Positions 45,360 to 59,331 of a DNA stretch of 64,000 nt are shown one piece after another. Location: NCBI GenBank assembly GCA_949318235.1, contig OX439131.1:13231700-13295699 (forward strand), given 5' to 3'. Position 1 is the stretch's first letter. Each line of letters starts with the position of its first letter. The translations under genes and the position numbers were made by a program. The stretch comes from Ecdyonurus torrentis (taxonomy: Eukaryota; Arthropoda; Insecta; Ephemeroptera; Heptageniidae). Below the pieces are notes generated by a model. The model had not been told where the DNA came from. It did not search any database and was given only the letters and a program-made list of their open reading frames with translations.

Positions 45360-46100
45360 ACATTCTGAATATTGCTTCTCAATATCCATACTTCATTAAA
45401 AAGTCATTTTTAAAATTCTTTAAATTTATCAGCTTGGTTTGATTGGTTTTCAAGATATATTTATAAGAGGATAATGGAATTTAGAAAGGTTAACAGAAAC
45501 GTCCAAATTTCTATTTATAAAACTTCTTGTTGCTTAAAATACACAACATAAAATAAAATGCAATACTTTTTCTATGCAATCACATGGTATCAATATTATA
45601 TCATCATTTATGTACTTAATTTTGTTCTTTTAAAATTAATAATTAACTCATCGTTAGTTTTTATCTCTCTCTAAAAGTTACAACATATTTATACAAACAA
45701 TATTCAACATATACATATATATATATAAAAAAAGGCTAAATTTTTTATTTGAATACAGAGATATTGATGATAAGATAGGCGAGCAAATGAAATATTATAA
45801 ATATCATATTTCATAGTATTATTAAACTACAAAAAGTTGACACTTTTCACATACATTATATCTATATATTTACCTAAATGTATTATAATACAGAATTGGC
45901 AGCCTTCAAGCCTATATATTATTCTAATATTTAGCTCGCCACAAGAAAAAAAAAAGTATGTTATAATTATAATATTTAAAGAGTCTGCAGTGTAATATAT
46001 ACTGTTATTATATCTTTGCACCCTTCCTCCTCTACACTTAACAAGTATTATGTAATTCACCGCGAGGATCGTCCCATATGGATGTAGGTTGTGTCAAATC

Positions 46101-48291
46101 TCACTTAGGTGGTGGAAAAGGGTTGACAACTGTAGCGGCAACAGCTGCTGCTTGTTGAGTGGCTAGAACTGCAGCGGCTGCAAACGCAAAATCTCGCTCA
46201 TCTATCTCTCTTTACAAAAAATAAAAAAATAAAAAAACTATCTTGTCACATCAAAATTATTGCCACTTTTTTCTGTTAAGAATATTATAAATTGGATTAT
46301 AATTTTGCTCTTTCAAAATAAATTAACATTCACAGTAGCAAATATTTTAGATAGTGATGGAAATTCCATTAATTATTCATTATTATTATTTAAAACATTG
46401 CAACTGAGAGTCTTTAAATATTATTGTTAGTAGTTAATTAATTAAGTTTTAATAAGGATTATTAATATAATTAGTATTATTAATTGATATGCAAGGACAT
46501 GAAAATGCAGTGCTGATTGCATCAAGTAATATTTTATCAAATAAGTCCAAGTGATATCTTTAATAATCCAGCAGCAAGTATTTTGCTTAAAATAAATTTA
46601 AATTTTAAGTAAATCAAATTAAATTATCAAGTTTTTTTTTTCTTTTTTTTTTTTTTTAAGGCCACAGTGCCAAATATTTAGTTTGCTATAATGACCTACC
46701 TATATCTGATCATAGTATAATATAACAAAATAAGAGAAGGACGAAGAGAGAGAAGGAATGATACGCCGCTTTTTATTTTTATTCACAGGATGCTTTACTG
46801 TCTGTAAGTCAACACGTACAGTACATGCTTGTTGGTCCATCTATTACGTCACTATAGTGACGCTACTGCAAGCAAAGGTGTGTGTTTGTGAGACACATAC
46901 AAAGAATCGAATGAAGCACCTAAGAGGAAAAAACCTTGCTTTATATATTCCTTATTTATTTTTATACATTATTAACACTGTTTTTCTTTTTTTTTCTTTT
47001 ATTATTATTATTTTTTTAATATATATTTTTTCTTTCTCTTTTTTATTATTATTATTATTTTATTTACTTTTACACACATCAACCTATGATAATAAAAAGA
47101 TTCCCCATGCAGAACCCATGGTAAATTTTATTCTATAAGAATAGGTATATCACCATGCAATGTATTATGTATAATAATATTATTATATATATATTTTTTT
47201 AAATTTTTATACTTTAATAAAAAAAAGTCTTGTATTGGAGTTGATACCCGTGGAGCACTCATAGCACTTTAGCACAGTTTATTCGTTTGTTTCTAGCACA
47301 TCAAGCTGCTTGCTATGCTTAGAGATATCACAGCCTAAACAAATATATTTATATATATTATATTACATGAAATATGAATAGTATTCATTATTTACTATTA
47401 ATATTATTATTATTTTTGTTATTATGTGTGTTCAGCACTGCACTGTCATGGTCTCACCAATGGCTTACCTCCATATGGTGCCGGGTATTGTCCAGGTAGA
47501 AGTGGGTAACCCAAACCCACGTGAGTATGATGGTGTGTGTGTACATGTCGTTGAGGGGGAGGAGAGCGTATTTGTGCAGGAGCGTCTTTGCCATCTTTCC
47601 CAGGTGGTAATGATCCTGGGTTCACAGCAGGACTGGCACCTGCTACGCTAGCAGGCAAGTTTGGGGGAGTTGATTGAGGGGGTTGTTGTTGAGACGTTGG
47701 CTGAGGTGGAGGGGGCTGGCTTGAGGGGGGAGGGGGAGCTCCAGTCTTGGGTGTAGGAGATTTTAGTGCTCTCTCTTGTAGCTCATGGATTTTATGAGAA
47801 GAATAGTACTGACTGGCATGATGTTGCAACATATCAAGTGCCTTGGTTGGTGCTGCAGGGGGTCCTCGGGATAAATCCTCAGGTCCATGATATCTCATCT
47901 GAGGGTGAAGGTAGGGGCTAGTACTATATGCAGCAGGGACTATCATGGGATTTATACCTCTGTACATAGGGTGGTTTGGGTCAAAAGGGATGGGACCATA
48001 ATGGGGGGATTGCATGTATCCAGGATGAATATATGCATAGGATGAGGTTGGTGGGGGAGGACCCTGAGTTTCCATAGTTGGTTTCACGCCCTCCTGTTTC
48101 TTCTCCTGTTCTTTCTTATCTACTTGTCTCTCCTCTGTCTTTTCCTTGTGACTCTGGGGTTTAGGACTGGGCAGCGTACTCTTGCTCTTCTCTTTGCTCA
48201 CTGTGGCATCCAAGGGTTGAGCCTCCTTGCGTCTTGCCTGCTGTTGCTGTTGTTGAGATTGTTGTTGTTGAGACTGCTGCTGTACTTGTTG

Positions 48292-48322
<31 letters not shown>

Positions 48323-48340
48323 TGTTGCTGCTGTTGCTGC

Positions 48341-48371
<31 letters not shown>

Positions 48372-50953
48372 CAGGGTAAAGATAATACCTACGCAACTCT
48401 TCAGCCTGACGTTGGTACATATACGGGCTTGTTTCATAACTCGAAAACTTACTTTTATCATTCATTTGACTTTTCATCTCAATACTTTCTTTTAAGATTT
48501 GGTGGTTCTCATTTTGTTTTTCTTTCAAGTTGCTTGGTTCACTCTTGATGATAGGTCGACTTTCTTTGCTGCTGCTTCCACTACTCCCAGTCACTTTATT
48601 GACTTGGGCATCCATACTTAGTCCTGTCATTTTCTCTTCTTTGATCTCTTTTACTTTGTCTTTATCACTCAAAGATTTAGGTCGTTCTAAGGCTTCTGGA
48701 GGCTCCATGTACTTGTCTGCCATGACGGACATAGGATATCCAGCATCAATGTTATATGGATATGGGTATGGATAAGGTGGATAGTAATGAGGCTGCTGGG
48801 GTTGGGGTGGAGGTTGTTGCAAAAGTTTTTGCTGGAAGTCAGTTGGATTGGGAGCAGAAACAGGCACGCCAATATCTTTCTTTTCCTTGTCCTTTTCCTT
48901 GTTTTCTTCGCCTCGCTTCTCTGCCTCTTTGTTTTTATTTTCAGGCACTGATGGAACTGAGGGAACTAAATAAGGAGGTTGACCATAAAATGGGTACATC
49001 CCGTAATGTCCCAATGTAGGTTGATTTTCTACTTTCTTGTCACTCTTGGGTGTCCCCTTATCTCCCACTTCAGCCTCAAGCATGGGTGCTGCATCATCAG
49101 AAATATCTGAGTAAGCAGGACTTTGCACATCCTCTCGACCCTCACTTGGCGCCGCGAGAGCGAGAGGCGATGTTTCTAAGTACAAACCATTGTGCATGTC
49201 TGGTTGTGGGCTGCTGGCGGGAGACTTTCTAGCCTTTTTCTTGCCAGGAGATCCTGCCATTTGCTGCGGTGGACTCGGCTGCAAAACTGGCTGCTTACTC
49301 TTGTCTGTTTTGTCAGAGAGCTCAGGAAGAAGTGTGGGTTTCATACTTGGCTGCACAGGCTTAAGGGAGGAAGTGGTCAAAGCCACTACTGTTCGCTGAG
49401 GCGGGGGTGGAATTTTCACTTTGTACTTGTCACACAGCTTGTTGGCTGCAGTGTCCGGGCTTGACTGTACTGTTTGAGGAGCTGAGGGCATGACAGTAGG
49501 GGCTTGTTTCACTGAGGGTGGAGTGGGGATTGTGATCACTGGCTTTGTGCCTACACTGTTGCTAGCACTCGTACAGTAAACACCAACAGGGAAGTGAGAT
49601 GTAGGCTCCTCTGTAGGACCAAACCTCAGCACTCCTGGTTTCAATAATGGCTTGTCAAGTTCATTCTGGCATGGTGGTGTAACTGCCCTGCTAACCACCT
49701 CGTCTTCTTTCCTAACCTCAGCCTTGGGAACTGGCGAGCCTTTCTCTGGTGATGGACTTGGGGGTACACTTGGAGGTTCAGCATTGCTCTCATCATTTTC
49801 AGATAGACTTGTTGCGTCTTTGGAGTCAAGCAAGGAGTCTTCCTCACCGCCACCGTGTGCATGAGACTGATGGTATTTGAGACCATTGATGTGCTTGTAC
49901 TTTTTGGAACAGTTTGGCTCGGGACATTCGAGTAGAACAGGCGATGCTGGGGGACTTGAGGGAGGGCCACGAGAGCCAGAACGACTTCGCTTGCCACCTG
50001 CACCATTAGCAGCTGGCGCTGGACTATCCTCTGTCTCTGAGGCACGTCCCTTGCGCTTGTTATTGGTATCTGGTCGCGGAGTGGCGAAGGCAGGCACTGT
50101 TGGGGGAGCTGGAGAACCGGCGGCACCACGGCGACCTTTTGCTCCATTTCGTAACTTGCTATGTACAGAGGACCGAGTTTCTGTGAAATTACTGAGATCA
50201 TTTGCGGGAGTAGTGGCTGCTGCGCGACCACGTTTTCCGCGGCCTTTCGGCGTGCGAGCATCTAAATCACTAGTAGGCGAGTCACAAAACCTGGAACAAA
50301 TAACACAAACATTCAGATTTTTTAAACACTTTATTAAAAACTTGTGCTTAATTGCATCATCATGTTACTTAGAATAATGCAAATCGTTCATAGAAGGAAA
50401 AAAAATGCTGCAATTAGCATGTGGTCACTCTAGTTTGAGTGTTGCGATTCTCACCTTGGCGGCGCCCAGTCGTGCTTGGTGCAGTCGAGTAGCGTGCCCA
50501 CGTAAGTCTTGCCGCGCCACGTCACGTTCACCACCAGAACACCTGAAACCAATCAGCCGGCACCTCAGTCACCGCAAATATGATTCACGACAAAAGACGA
50601 GAAATAATAACACACGACTAAACATAAAGACTCTTGTAGCACGATAAACACTGTCTCTTTATTATTTTTTTTAAGTGCTATTATTGTTTTAGTTCTTTAT
50701 TGTTTATTAATGTTGCGAGCTGACAATGTCTAATGAAGTAACGGAAAAGTTTCTTGGTACACTGAAACGTTCTCGTTTTATTACTCCAGTACAAAAATAT
50801 AATTTCAGTACGTAGCAACAATTTACCTCCTTCTGTTTCATGCCAGACGATACCCTCAAGGGTGACACTGGTGCCGGGTTCACAAGGTCCCAGACAGTCG
50901 GGTTCCGTGATGGTCCCCACACTTGTGCCTACACACACATCATTCACGTCCAG
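46101..50953 (-). CDS. ZNF608/ZNF609 (scribbler) homologue, 3' four exons, 5' end outside view
   Basis: On the minus strand the exons are 50953-50827, 50542-50455, 50290-47469 and 46207-46101. All join in phase. The first two encode the family hallmark: [22 protein letters not shown], then [22 protein letters not shown] and [22 protein letters not shown]. The 2.8 kb exon encodes a single C2H2 finger ([19 protein letters not shown]...H, near 49857-49926), long proline/serine-rich and lysine/glutamate-rich linkers, a polyglutamine tract, and the conserved [17 protein letters not shown] block. The last exon adds 34 residues rich in alanine ([19 protein letters not shown]), resembling the ZNF609 C-terminus. 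The family comprises nuclear regulators; scribbler acts in fly neural and eye development and vertebrate ZNF609 interacts with Integrator/cohesin-loading factors (family knowledge). The N-terminal exons must lie further upstream, probably beyond 64000. Confidence 0.92.
48238..48369 (-). repeat. CAG/CAA-coded polyglutamine tract in the ZNF609-like protein
   Basis: Forty-four codons: 28 consecutive glutamines, then V-Q3-S-Q4-S-Q6. Most are CAG with CAA interruptions. The opposite-strand frames at 48124-48548 (poly-leucine, poly-alanine, poly-valine) are shadows of it. Confidence 0.95.
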
Positions 50954-53900
50954 CTGAAACAAAAAACGCATTGTCTTCTTTAATACACACAAAATTAAAA
51001 TAACAATATAATATTCAGATCTCATAATTGGCATCATATGAAACAACTAAAGAGGCTTAAGTTTTAAAGGTGACATACAGTCACAGTAATAATAGCAGCT
51101 ATACTTGCATCTAATATATTTTCTGAACGAACGAGTCCACGGCGACTATTATTCGTATTAATTCGCGACATATATTATTATATATAATAATAAAAGAGAG
51201 AAAAGAAAAGTATGTCAGGCATTATATTATGCAATTCCCTTCTTCGTTCTTTTGTTGTTAATAAAATTATTTAAATAAAAATAATAGAATAGATCCATAT
51301 AGCATAGAAATAATAAATTTAATTAGAAAAATATCGTATTATGTGTAAATGTACTGTAAAATAAAATGAGATCATAAAATGTTTCTATGTTGATTTAATA
51401 GTTCACGTTTTATTTTAAACCGCGATGAGATTAGAACGTTCTCAAATATTTGATCAATCGAAAATTTTAAAACAAAAAGTGTTCTAAATTTACCGCAAAG
51501 TTTACACAATGATAGTAAATGAAGTTAACAAAACAGAGAGGATTATTATTGTTATTACTTTTTTTAAGGTGGCGCCGTTGAGGTTTAAATATACATTTTA
51601 ACCAGTAGATGGCACAAGTTGTTAAATGAAAATCCAATATACAGTTTTAATTTTTGATCAAGAGAGTGCGCTTGTGTAGTTTTAGATGGGTTTGATGTCA
51701 CCGCAGTTATTAACATTCAAGATCTGTGTTCATATACATATAACAACCATACAAATATACATGCGAGCCCACAAGCACGGGTTTAGCTCCCAGAGCTTAG
51801 TACCACAACATTAACCCGACAATATATAGTATAATGTAATGTATGCAAGCAAAGCAATTGCAACACATTTTAAAACAACCTCGCCAACATGCTTGCATAT
51901 TGCCAGCGCAATAAATAAGCAAATAATTGCTCAGGTGGAACTCACTACTTGGAGAAAGAGAAAAAAAAATAGCAGTTGCAGACAGACCTTTAAAGAAGGT
52001 CCTTTTTTTTTAAACGTTGTACGTACATTGCGGTCAATTATTTTTTCTTTTCTCAATAATGCTAAATATCAGTGGTCGAAAATTTGTACGACGCATTTAT
52101 TATTTAACATTTAAAATAGCCACTTCTTGTAATTTATCACACGATATGAATACTTCAAACCAAATAAGTGGTCCATTAATTCCACATAAAAAAAAAAAAA
52201 AAGTCAACACACCTTAAAAATGTAATTAAAAATTTCATCGTATATTATACAAAACTAAATATAGCTCCGCTTATAAATAATTTAATCGTAATTGAACATT
52301 TCTGTTTGTTTTCTATCATTAATGTAATTAATTATTCATTAATGATAATAAAATGAAGATCGCCTGAAGTTAAAAAGAGATTAGCGTGCAAGCGTATATT
52401 ACAATCTTTCTTGTTATTATAAGTAATTAATATATCTTCAATGGGTTAATTACGTTTGGCTACCACTAAAATTATGATTTGATTTTCAGTTTAGCAGGAA
52501 AAAGCGATGGGGTTAGTTTAAAGTTAATTGGGAAAATTGCCAACAATCTACTTCGTTCAACGTCACATCATCACGAGGGGAAAATAAAAAAAGAATGAAA
52601 GAAGAAGCAGAAGAAGAAAAAAAAAAAAGAAGAAGAAAAAAAAAAAAAAAAAAAGTTAGAACGAAAAGCTCTGACAGCCAACTTAGTGAATCACGTGATA
52701 AGGAAAAATTTGAAGCTCGACCTTTTCTTATTTTATATAGTCTATCTTGGATTCAAAGTGTAAAAATGTTAGGAAATTTCCTTTTTCCTTATATATATAT
52801 ATAATATTTTTCTACGTAAATTCTTTCAAAAATATAATAGTAGAAAATGAACGTCTTAGAATCCACTTTCTTTTGAATTTTTAAATCACCGACCATTATT
52901 TCATGACGTACACTATAAGAAAATGACTTCATCGCAATTTGTTGTGAACGATAGCAAATGAATTTGTAACACACTTGATATTTTTATGTCACACTCACGT
53001 ACAAATACTTCAATTTGATAAAAAACGCTAAAAATAATAATAATAATAATAAAAAAAAAGTCAAGGGAAAAAAAGTTGATCAAATAAATAATATAAATAT
53101 AGAATAATACCTAATGGAATGGCTAATATAATAAAATATGTCATCAGCGTAAATAGCAGATTGAATTACAACAATACTCGTTAAATTACAAACTCTCAAT
53201 ACTCATTTTCATTCACAACTTTAAAAAAGTTTTTTTTTTATTAAATTTATCGCACTAAATTTTTATGCAAATGCAAAAAGGTTGTCTTTATGTTCAAAGA
53301 TTTATCATCTATACAAACTCGCCCAAGCAATTGTTAACACCTATAATTCTCCCTCGCACAATGATCTCAATCTGACGTTGTTTTCGTTGTTATTGTCTTT
53401 GGCTTTTGTTTAAAACTCACATCCCACTCATAAATGTAAAAATTTGCCAAAGCATTTTTTACTTTACCACTCCCACAATATGAATTTCAAGGCTATAGAA
53501 AATAAATTTAAAAGATAAATATGATCTGTGACATATTGATGCGCTTTTCAATTTGGAGATAATTTTAAGAGGGGGTGGGGGTGGGGGACTTTTGAGTACA
53601 GTAATTATGTTTGAAATATATGGTCTACTTTTTCAAATGAAATGTTTTTGATTTCAGGGTCAAGCTCAAGGGCAAAAAGCCAGTTTTCAAAAGTGGGATG
53701 TTAAAAAACTAATAATAATAATAATAAAAAAACAACTAATAACAATAAATATTAACGTAATAATTTTATACTTAATTAAATTTAATTTCATGATTTATAT
53801 ATTGTTTTAAAATTTTATTTTTTGCAATGATATTATAAGAGTCGAGAAAGTAGAAAACCGCGTGATTTATATGAAATAAAAAGTTTGTATTTACTTAAAG

Positions 53901-56244
53901 AGTTATAAAGTTTGTAGAAAAAACAAATTTATCATGTATATAAAAAAGAAAATAAATAAAAATAAAACAATACAATGAAGACATATCACGTAAACAAGAA
54001 CTATATATCCTAATTTTATTATTTCATGTACTGTAATAACTACGGTTGGAAAAAAAAGCTCTCTGTAGACTTCATAAAATACAATAAAAATATAGTACAC
54101 AGTACACATATACATTTGCGGGAAATATAAATAATAAAAAGAAATAGAGAAAAAGAAATACGTAACGTCGAAAAATATTTACAATTCAAAACATTCCTTT
54201 ATTTATATTGGCATTTAGCTTTTTTTTTTTTAAAACAATTTTTAACAATATTTTGAGAAAGAAAGAAATATAAAGAGGGGGGGGGGGATTAAACGAACGA
54301 TAAAACTATGAGATCAAACAAGCCTAGGGGAAACTTTTTTTTTTATTATTATTATTTTTCAAATATTAGCTAAATCGTGATTTAAAAATCTCTAAAAAAA
54401 ATTTTTTTCTTCTTTTTCTTTCCATAAAACCTTTAAAGACAGACCAACAATAATAGTAACACCTTATATTTAATTCATTGCTTAAAGCTTCGTTTAATTA
54501 CTGTTTTTAATTATAATTAATTTCCTAATAATTACGATAAATCGTTTTACCATATTAGTTTACCACATATAACAGTTGCACCGATGTACTGCACATGAAA
54601 CGAGACGCACTTTTTTTTTTCCTTCCTTTTTTGCAACCGCATCACATCAACTCATATTTAATACTAAATAAAAAAAAAATGTGTTTTTTTTTGTATATAT
54701 CTACTTTTTATCAGTTTCCTTTACAAGTGAATCACTGTAAGTAACTGGGTCTGGTATTTTATCTGATGTTATATTATTTATATATTCTTTGAACTCATTT
54801 AACACTTTATAGTTTATAAAAGGTAAGTTAATATTTACATTATGAATAATTTTTTTATTTATTAGTTTGTTCTAATTGATTTTCTCTTGACAAATTAAAT
54901 AGTTAAGAATTTATTTCTGAGTATTTGATTTAACTGATCTAAATTACAAACTTCTCGGCAAAAGTATATAAATATACGTGAGGAGGCGATAATCTCAGTT
55001 TCTCTGACGTAAAATATAAATAAAGTTCTATTATTATTAATACTTTACGTAATAGAACAAAGTTGATATCTTGGTGTGTATATAAAGTACGAGTGCGACG
55101 CAGTAACATAACATTGTTACAAATATCTCGAAATAGTCACGCTCAATTGGTTAATTTTATTTGTTGTTGTTATATATATAACGGATTATCATTGCGACAA
55201 CCGTGGAGTTTTTCGAGTATGGCCATGCACATCAATTAGTTTTTATGTAGTATAATATAATATACTGCAATATTTTATTTACGTAGACGCTACATAATAA
55301 AATTATTACAATTTTTTTCTTCGCAGGGATTATGTAGATTTAGTACATTTGGTTTGTATAATTTGTATTACAATATATTTTCATAAATCTTACGAGAACA
55401 CCCATGAAAATTAAATAATCGTCTAAATAAAAACAAGATACATTTTCTAAAGGGTGCAGTTTAGGCCCGACTATGTCTGGCCCACTTGTACCGAAACGAA
55501 ATGAATAACTTTCAATTTTAGTAATGCATTTCAGTGTATAGTTGTGAAATTTTATGATTTCGTTGCGGTACAGTACACCCAATACTCAACAGTACATTAA
55601 GAAAAATTAGTTCATTAATTTATTCATTTAATCGTTAAGAAATCATTTTAAAAATTAATAAAATTATAATATAAGTGAGATATTTATACGTGACAAAACG
55701 AGAGAGAGAAAAATCAAATTAAAGAATGTGATGACACCATAGGACGAAACGTTAGTAAGAAATTACATTTTAATTTATGCAAACGTAGGTCACATATATC
55801 TAAGATTAATTAACCATTATTAACGAGCTCGTTAGTCAAGTGAAATATATGTTTTAGTTATATTATATTGTTTATCAATGTTATCATAATACAGCTAATG
55901 CAAATTGACCATTTTAAACGTGACTGCGTCGATATCAAGTATAATAACGAAAAATCAATTTCACGCGAACCCGTTTTTATATAATAATCCATTCAAATAA
56001 AAGGCTATCAAAGTCACTTAAGAAAAAGAGTGTCATATCGTTTTATTTGAAATTTTGCGATTCCATAGTGACAATAAAATTTTATTACTGAAATAATTTA
56101 CACTTTATTATAACTATCTTGAGAATTCTTGTCACTTGAAAAACATCAAATAAGTGCCAAGTTTTATAGTGTTTGTTTATTATGTTATATTATTATGTAT
56201 AATATTATTTCTATTGTGACATCTATATTTATATGTTTTATTGT

Positions 56245-56245
<1 letters not shown>

Positions 56246-56327
<82 letters not shown>
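56246..56327. repeat. (GA)n microsatellite
   Basis: About 41 uninterrupted GA units. Confidence 0.95.
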
Positions 56328-56330
<3 letters not shown>

Positions 56331-57726
56331 TGAGTAAATTTCAAGGTAAAAACATTTCTTGAGATCAGAAAATATAAAAACTATATTTTTATAGTTAAAC
56401 GGACGTCATAAGACCAACAAAAAATAATATCTCGGCGCATACATATCCAAGTGAACTGCAATCAAATTTGGTATCACTTAAATACTCATTGCTCATGGTA
56501 CGTCAGCTATAACTGTGATAAGACGAAAAATAAAAAATTAATTAACAACATGGAACTTTGTTTAAAAAAAAAAAAAAAAAAAAAACTTTTTTGTGTGTTT
56601 ATTTGTATGTTCATACGATTGCGTCAAAAACTACGCCCCGCATGATTTTTTGTTATCTGCGTAATAACCATTGCTGACTTAATTAATAATATGCCTACCA
56701 CACGTATACAATAAATTACAACTGCATTAATGTCATATATTATAATAAATGTGTATGTAATTATGTTGTATAACATAATGTTGCTGCTGTGCAGTATAAT
56801 ATAATAAATATACGAGATACCATAGCGTAAATTATGTTGCTGAAAATGGACTAAATAGCACATAATATTTTATATCTTTAAATTTTTGTCCGTGTATTAG
56901 GTGTAACGACTTTATCAACTAATTACTGACTTTTATGATTGTCATTTTCCAACATAAAGACCTTGCATGCTCTTATATAGCATAAGTGTAAGAATCTTGA
57001 AAATTCTGCACGTAGGTGACGAAAAGGAGGGGGGGGGGGGGTCAAAGTTGCTCCACCTTACAGCATCAAAACGTGGAAGCGAATAAACAAAGATTGCAAT
57101 TATTAATTAAGTATTTACTTCTACTTTCGAATACATAACAATAAAAGAAAAATATAATAATATAGGTTAAAAATATAATATTTATCTTTTTTTTCTTGTA
57201 CAGTATCAAGTTTGTTTGCACAAATCTCTAGATAAAATTACACGCTTCACGCGCACTGCGATGTTCACAAAGATTATTTTATTATTATAACATTAGTATT
57301 ATTTTATTGACATAAAACTTAACTACTTGCTATATAAGTAATAATAATAATAACACCGAGCTTATAAATTAATCTCTCTCTCTCTCACTACATTGCTACA
57401 TCACTATGATGTATATTACAAAGCTTATTACATGTTATAGCAAAGTAAATCTACCACAATGAACTAAATTTACAATATAATTCAAACTTATACTGCTTAT
57501 TTAATGAAAACAATTATAATTAGTGCCATATATTTAATTAATCATTGCAACTTATATAAGCAAGATGCTTATTAATATTATTTTTTTTTTTTTTAACACA
57601 CGGACAGAAATAGATGCAAAGTTAGTGGTGAAATAAAATTATTTTTTTCTGTTGCCTTTTGGAAATGCCATCTATATATTGTGCAATACGTTCACCAAAC
57701 TATCAATAAGAATATAATATGGTTTA

Positions 57727-58225
57727 GGGTGTATGCATTCATGTTAAAGTCTACGCCATGTTGGATAACTCAATAACATGGGTGGCATAGGACAAAAAAT
57801 CATTTTGCCAGTTTAAAAACACTATGCAATATTTTTGAGAGTATTGATGCTGTAAATATGTTGAATTATAATAATAATTAGCGGCTTTTATTGGGCGAAA
57901 TCAGGCATGCAACCTCTCAATTTAACCCAACTGTTTTACAGTACAGTCAGTTACAATAAATAGTTAGAAATGTTAGACATGTATTGTTAAAATGATCCTT
58001 AAAGAAATAATATAAGCAACAAATTTCAATTAAGATTATTTAATTTATTAACATTAATTATTGTCTCAAGTATGTGAGAAAAATAACACATAAAAAAATT
58101 AACCAATTTCCCAAAGAAAATTGGCTTAAATGAAGTTTGTCCTATGCTGAGCAATGTTATGCACTACTCCAGTATGGCCTCCAAGCGCAATAAATATGAC
58201 AATATGACGTCATCCGCATACACCC
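57727..58225. mobile_element. MITE, family C, copy 3, with internal insertion
   Basis: Starts GGGTGTATGCATTCATGTTAAAG and ends GACGTCATCCGCATACACCC. Compared with the two copies near 39.1-39.7 kb, it has about 190 extra bases between roughly 57873 and 58065. Confidence 0.75.
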
Positions 58226-58531
58226 TAATGTAAAAGTCTGTTTTGTGCAGACATGTCTGCACAAAAATTATGCTAGCAACATTTCAGAAATATTAACATA
58301 ACAATATAAATTTATGCTAATAATTATGCTGTAGTTACACCCTAATTAATTAAACAGTTCAAAAAAATAGTTTTATTATAGCTACATAACATAAAAACAG
58401 CATAAATTACGTAATCTATTTTACGAAATAACAATCTGCCGTATAAAACTTATTAGTACATATTTATGTTTTATTTAATATTTTGTAGTATTAACGATAC
58501 CACAACTACAAAAACACTGTTACTGTTCATT

Positions 58532-58534
<3 letters not shown>

Positions 58535-58604
<70 letters not shown>
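58535..58604. repeat. (TA)n microsatellite
   Basis: About 35 TA units; a shorter TA run follows at about 58698-58723. Confidence 0.9.
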
Positions 58605-58608
<4 letters not shown>

Positions 58609-58693
58609 AATAAAAAAAATCTTTAACATCTTTTATTTTTATTGTTATACAGTTTTTTTTTTGTAGGAATAGTAATTAAAATAATGACAAAAG

Positions 58694-58724
<31 letters not shown>

Positions 58725-59244
58725 ATGTAAACTTTATAGATACGCTTCGTAAAGAATAAAAAATATAGGAATTTATTACAGTATTTTATAAAATAAGTTT
58801 ACAGCAATAAAACATATATTTTTATTTTATATTTCATGTTTGCGTGGTACGCAGTAATTAACAGTAGGCATTATTTGTCTTTGTTATTCATACAATTTTA
58901 CATATAATTAAGAGCCAACTATACGTGTAAATAATTTGACTCCCAGTTAACAATAACATGAACATTAGGAAATATGTGAGTTTAACTTTTACTAAATATA
59001 AATTTACCAAACTATACTGACATTTATAGAAATCAATAAAACGACATGTTATTTTACTAATAACAATTTAAGTACAGTATCTATAAGTATAATAATAATA
59101 ATAAAAACATGAAAGAGCAAAATTATTAAAATTAATATAAAAAAAAAGTTACAAAAGCTCAAATACAACTTTTTATGATTTTTATTCCCTAAAAGCTTGC
59201 TTGCTTTTATCGTGATGGTTTATATGCACGCAAGAAAACTACTT

Positions 59245-59249
<5 letters not shown>

Positions 59250-59330
<81 letters not shown>
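59250..59330. repeat. (GA)n microsatellite
   Basis: About 40 uninterrupted GA units, the same motif and strand as the runs at 39962 and 56246. Confidence 0.95.

Positions 59331-59331
<1 letters not shown>

Larger units (their letters stand above)
42661..46100. other. Convergent intergenic region between EIF3J and the ZNF609-like gene
   Basis: EIF3J (+) and the ZNF609-like gene (-) converge here. EIF3J polyadenylation signals are at 43106-43118. A minus-strand AATAAA (complement of 45744-45749) could end the ZNF609-like 3' UTR about 350 bases after its stop. The rest is AT-rich with homopolymers and two small repeats listed separately. The minus-strand frames at 44574-44990 and 45827-46060 have no coding features. 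Confidence 0.45.

Noticed and set aside
46758..47138. A 126-codon plus-strand frame
   Set aside because: It lies in the last intron of the ZNF609-like gene, is dominated by T-run-derived phenylalanine, leucine and isoleucine, and has no recognisable motif.
48124..48548. Poly-leucine, poly-alanine and poly-valine frames opposite the glutamine tract
   Set aside because: They are translations of the CAG repeat in other frames.
49641..50261. A 206-codon minus-strand frame overlapping the ZNF609-like large exon
   Set aside because: It is a frame-shifted shadow of the zinc-finger exon; the conserved family motifs lie in the other frame.
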